Positions 60,323-64,000 of a DNA stretch of 64,000 bases are shown one piece after another. How positions within the stretch are numbered: position 1 is the stretch's first letter; every line of letters begins with the position of its first letter. Location of the stretch: assembly GCA_951802195.1 (NCBI GenBank), contig OX637628.1:496001-560000 (forward strand), read 5' to 3'. A program made the position numbers and the translations under genes. The notes under the pieces were generated by a model that did not search any database, was not told the DNA's origin, and saw nothing but the letters and a program-made list of their open reading frames with translations. Source of the stretch: Tausonia pullulans. Lineage: Eukaryota > Basidiomycota > Tremellomycetes > Cystofilobasidiales > Mrakiaceae.

Positions 60323-61464
60323 ATGTCCCGCTTCACTCCCTCCCTCCTCGGCCGCTCCCTCCGCCGCGCCTCGGCCGTCGCCAGCTCCTCCGCCTCCACC
60401 TTTGTCCGCCCCATGGTGTCCGCCCGACCCTCCCGGGCCTTCTTCGCCTCGACGCCCTCCCGGCTGGCCGAGGAGACCCGTTCGCCGCACCAGGGAGATG
60501 GCGCCTTCTCTGCGGGCCCCTCGCCGAAGGAGCACGACGAGCTCGTCCACGCGGGGACGACCGCTGTCGAGCTGGGCGACATGGCCGAGGCGAGCCGATG
60601 CTACGCGGCGGCTCTCGAGATCAGCCGTTCTGCGGGGGTGCTCTTCAACCTGGGTGTTGTTCAATACTGCTTGAGTGAGTCCAGGGTTGGTGGGGTACCG
60701 GGTAGCTCGGGAACAAGGTGTCGTGGGATCGCTCGAATGAGGCTCGAGGGATTCCAACTGTTGCCCTTGAGGCCATGCGTCAGTCTATCAGCTCTGCTGG
60801 GCGCATATCCTGATTGGGAGAACGGCGAGCTGTGCAGGTGTTCGTTGAATGTGCTCGGGTCGAGGATCTGGGGATGCGTGGTCCGTTCCTGGCTTTTGAC
60901 GTGACGCAGGTGTCGTCGTCGTCCTCTTCCATATCCATGCCCATCGCGTCGTCCATCGATGCTCTCCCTCCGTCCCCGGGGGTCTTGCTTGAAGAACGCG
61001 CTCAAATGCTGACCTTGTGATCTTCTACGGCCCTCTAGAGCAACACGACGCCGCGATCTCTTCCTGGCTCGAGTGCATCGCCCTGGACCCGGAGAACTCT
61101 GACGCCCACACCAGTGCGTCCCTTCCTCTCACACACTCCCTTTCTCCCCTCTCCTCATCTTATCCCGTAGCTCACCCCTTCGTTCCCCACAGACCTCGCC
61201 TCCGCCTACATCCTCTCCTCGCCCTCCAAGGCCCCCCTCGCGGAGAAGCACCTTCGCGCCGCCCAGCGGCTCAATCCGCTCGACCCAGAGATCTCCTTCA
61301 ACCTTGCAGCGGTCCTCGAGGCTCGGGGTCAGCTGAGGGAGGCCCTGGACTTTTACGAGCGCGCGAGGGGGCTTGGTGTGGAGAGGGCCGAGCAGAATGT
61401 CAGGGCTGTCGGGGCAAAGATCGCGGCTGCTGCGGCTGGTGATGCCGGGGAAGAGAAGCAGTAG
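60323..61464 (+). CDS. TPR-repeat protein, probably mitochondrial
   Basis: The N terminus is Arg/Ser-rich without acids (MSRFTPSLLGRSLRRASAVA, then RPMVSARPSRAFFASTPSRL), a good mitochondrial presequence. Then come tetratricopeptide repeats: ELVHAGTTAVELGDMAEASR and CYAAALEISRSAGVLFNLGV; AAISSWLECIALDPENSDAH; NLASAYILSSPSKAPLAEKH, LRAAQRLNPLDPEISFNLAA and REALDFYERARGLGVERAEQ. Introns at 60675-61038 and 61114-61192 restore frame (CLKQHDAA and HTNLASAY). About 230 residues in total. TPR proteins bind partners; no enzyme domain is seen and the exact orthologue is not identified. Head-to-head with TIM23. Confidence 0.85.
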
Positions 61465-61635
61465 ATGAGAGGGCTCTTTCGTTTTTGTTTTGTTCCGTTT
61501 TGTCTTTGTTAGATGGGTTAGATGGACTTGCCCATTCGACCTGGGTAGATTAACACACCAGAGAAAATTTCATATCGCTCCTTTAGCTGTTCTCATTCTG
61601 TAACCGTCGTTCCCCGCCCCCCAACGAGCCCTTCC

Positions 61636-63391
61636 TCAGAGCCCAAGCCTTCCCATCCTACCCGCCAAGGTTCCCCCACCAGCGACATCCCAAATGACAA
61701 GCCTTCCATCGACGCCGCTCGTCGACACCTTGGTCACGTCCCCCTGGGCATCAAACTCGTAAGCCTTGACCTTGGTGATCGTGTTCTGGTGGATCGTCTC
61801 GAGCTCCGTCGATCCACCACCCGCCGCGGACGGTCCTCCATTGGAAGAAGCCGAAGGGCTCGAGGTGGCTCCCCGGGAATCCGCCGACCTAAACCGATTG
61901 AAGGCTTCCGAGTTCAATCTCCCCGTTCCCGAGGGCGTCAGGACCCCCGAGCTAGCAGCCCTCGATGCCTTGTCCGCATCGTCCAGAGAGCGCGTCAACG
62001 TCCATCCGTCCTGCTCGGTCCCTGTGAAGAGGACGGGCCGGCAGTCGTGTCCTGCGGCGACAATGGACGTCGCAGAGACCCAGATGAGAGAGACGTAGGG
62101 GAGGGAAGGGGTCCGGATCGCATGGACGGCCGAGGGGGGCTGATCGGGACCAGAGGGGTAGACGATGGTGATGGAGGAGTCGTGGCCTGGAGCCCAAGAA
62201 GAAGAGACGAGTGAGATGGGGAGAGAGGAACAGCAGGTTCAAGTAGCATGATGACGGACCACAGTAGGCGAGCGCGTCACCGTTGGGCGAGAATGCGACA
62301 TCATGGACCCATCCACCAGAAGGCGATCCCCACTCGCCACAGACGGCGTTGAAGGGGAGCTTGGCACCCCAGATGTTAGCTTGGGGCCTAAGGAGAGAAG
62401 CAGAGAAGGAGAAGTAGCGTTAGTTCATGAGTGATAGAAGTAGAGTAGAGGAAGCGACAAGAGCGCCCGATGCTTCCTTCTCTCCTAACTGCTAGGAAAG
62501 ACGACGACACACCTGCTCTCGATGTCCTTGATCCACGCCGAAAAGACGCGAGCCTTCATGTCGGCCGACCCGGCGGCAAGGAGGATGTTGTTCGGGTGCC
62601 AGTCGACTGAGAGGACGGTCGACCGGATGGGCTTCTTGAGGTGCTTAGCGACCCACCAGTTGTTCTCCTCATCGAATGAGCAGACGGCGATGGCCCTGGG
62701 ATTAGCCATCGAGTTAGGTCCACGGTCAGCGATGTCGAGGCGCGACTTCGGCAGAATGGATAACGACGACCAGCGCCTGGCTTGCAGCAGGCGTTGCCGC
62801 CCTTCGACGACCAACGACTCACCTCGCACCTGTGGAAACGGCAAACTTGTCCTCGTTCGGGGACCATTTGACGCCCGTCGCAGCCCTGTTGATCCTCAAG
62901 AGGACGAGCGTCGGCTTCCAGACGCCCTCGGGCGAGCGGGACCAAACGTAAGCGTTGCGGTCCTGCGAGCAGGTGACGATGCGATTCGTGTTGGGCGCCC
63001 AGTCAATGGCGGTGATGAGCTTGTCGTGCTACAGTGCCAAATGGGTGGGGGGTTCAGCGTCTCCAATTAAGAGAGCAAATGAGAGCGGGGGGAAAGAACC
63101 TCGGCGAGGGTGTCAGTCAGCTCGAAGCCAGACGCGGTCCGAGTGTAGATCTTGGCCACGTTGCTGTGCTCGCAGACGACGACCTCTGCGCGACCGATCA
63201 TGCTACATGTCAGTGGCTAGTTTTGATGAGGTGACCGAGTTCGTTCAGGCACGCACGCGAACGGTCAGGCGAGAAGGCGTGGGCCGTGAGGGGTCCGTTG
63301 GAGAGATGGAAGCTGGGGGGAGGGGAGTCAGCAGTTGTCGTCCTCTCAACTCAAAGAGGCGAGGCAGAGCTCACACTTCGGGGGATGTCAT
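61636..63391 (-). CDS. ARC40: Arp2/3 complex subunit 1 (ARPC1/Arc40), WD40 protein
   Basis: Beta-propeller subunit of the actin-nucleating Arp2/3 complex. Starts MTSPEV; the blades read [155 protein letters not shown] and [18 protein letters not shown]. The insert before the last blade has [16 protein letters not shown], the conserved helical insert of ARPC1. The last blade is [20 protein letters not shown] and [10 protein letters not shown]. The first exons after MTSPEV are short. Length is standard for the family. Confidence 0.94.
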
Positions 63392-63802
63392 GGTGAGAGG
63401 GGGTATGTGCGAGGACTCTAGCAGTCGACTCTGTAAGACAAGAGAGCGAGAGGGGATGGAGGTTGGGAGGAAGGAGAGGCTATCCGGGCGAGAGCGAAGG
63501 AGGGAGGCATCACCTCCGCGTCACCGCAAGACGACGCCGTCGTCCCCTTGGTGACGGGGGTCTCGGTTTGGGCAAGCCAGCTGCAATTTCGCAGCGCGCC
63601 GTTTTCAGAATGAATGAAAAAGGGACAGCAGTCCTCATCGGATATGGAGCATAATGACAATCGGCAGTCGCAAGAGGAGATAGCAAAACAAGACAACCTC
63701 GAACTCATTGGAAACTGGCAAACGAAAGAAAACGAGGACAAGGCGAAAGATACAGATACAGCGAAGGAGCAGAGAGAAGATAACCGCGAAGAGAAAAATC
63801 AT

Positions 63803-64000
63803 TCAATCAGCCCAGAGCGGGGGAGGCGCCGAGATGGGGTACCCCTTGCTCTCGCCATCGCCCTGCTTGATCTCGACGCGGATGTCGAACTGAAGCTCTC
63901 CGTTCGGGAGGAAGTCAACCTGGGTCCAATCTGAAGTAATCACCGGTCAGCGAATTGCAGAGAGCGCAAGACTTAAGGGATGGCATGTACTCCTCCGACC
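63803..64000 (-). CDS. C-terminal exon(s) of an unidentified gene running out of the window
   Basis: The last exon (63803-63930) reads WTQVDFLPNGELQFDIRVEI and continues KQGDGESKGYPISAPPPLWA, then D and TGA. It is preceded by an intron (63931-63990, GTACAT...TTCAG on the minus strand); only 10 nt of the upstream exon are inside the window. The sequence is coding-like and beta-rich but too short to name a family. Confidence 0.65.

Overview
The window looks like a nuclear chromosome segment of a basidiomycete fungus. Genes are GC-rich and densely packed, and are cut by many short GT-AG introns, often with a CTGAC/CTAAC-like branch point. The gene set is fungal: Cdc9, Fmp25, Arc40, Rqt4 and Tim23 types, an MP88-like secreted mannoprotein, and a Tad-like LINE. 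The high GC and intron density would suit Pucciniomycotina (Microbotryomycetes-like), but that placement is inference. Exon limits were read by eye from splice consensus and protein conservation.

Layout. (1) 1-11.8 kb: DNA ligase I (5' end missing), a PX-domain protein, a weakly coding 2.4-kb stretch, and a secreted MP88-like protein with duplicated ricin-type lectin domains. (2) 12.4-16.3 kb: a repeat-rich island with tRNA-Leu(AAG), a stack of LINE-derived tails, a decayed LINE, and tRNA-Asn(GTT) in the left arm of a long inverted repeat. (3) 17-48.3 kb: mostly housekeeping genes. These are a full-size ABCG transporter, an ARMH3-like Golgi protein, mitochondrial RCC1 protein Fmp25, PP2A catalytic subunit, mitochondrial pyruvate carrier MPC1, an Rqt4/TRIP4-type protein, ribosomal protein S4, and two secreted or cell-surface proteins. 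(4) 49.8-58.3 kb: the right arm of the inverted repeat, with a second tRNA-Asn and a 6.25-kb LINE whose two ORFs are both intact. (5) 58.6-64 kb: Tim23, a mitochondrial-type TPR protein divergent from it, Arp2/3 subunit ARPC1, and the last exon of one more gene.

The most interesting system is the LINE family. Three independent insertions lie 74-85 bp upstream of the 5' end of tRNA genes (Leu once, Asn twice), each pointing away from the tRNA. The two arms of the inverted repeat give an empty/filled site pair: AACCACCACC is single in the left arm and flanks the LINE as a perfect 10-bp target-site duplication in the right arm. The LINE carries an extra short element (tandem 5' repeats plus its own 3' tail and poly-A) joined to its 5' end inside the same target-site duplication. 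The tRNA-Leu site holds several such tails in a row with growing decay. Together this suggests a tRNA-gene-targeted non-LTR retrotransposon that makes end-to-end composite insertions. Other points of note are 8-nt exons in MPC1 and PP2A, a YwbE-type domain on the Rqt4-like protein, and a recent intron-preserving duplication inside the lectin gene.
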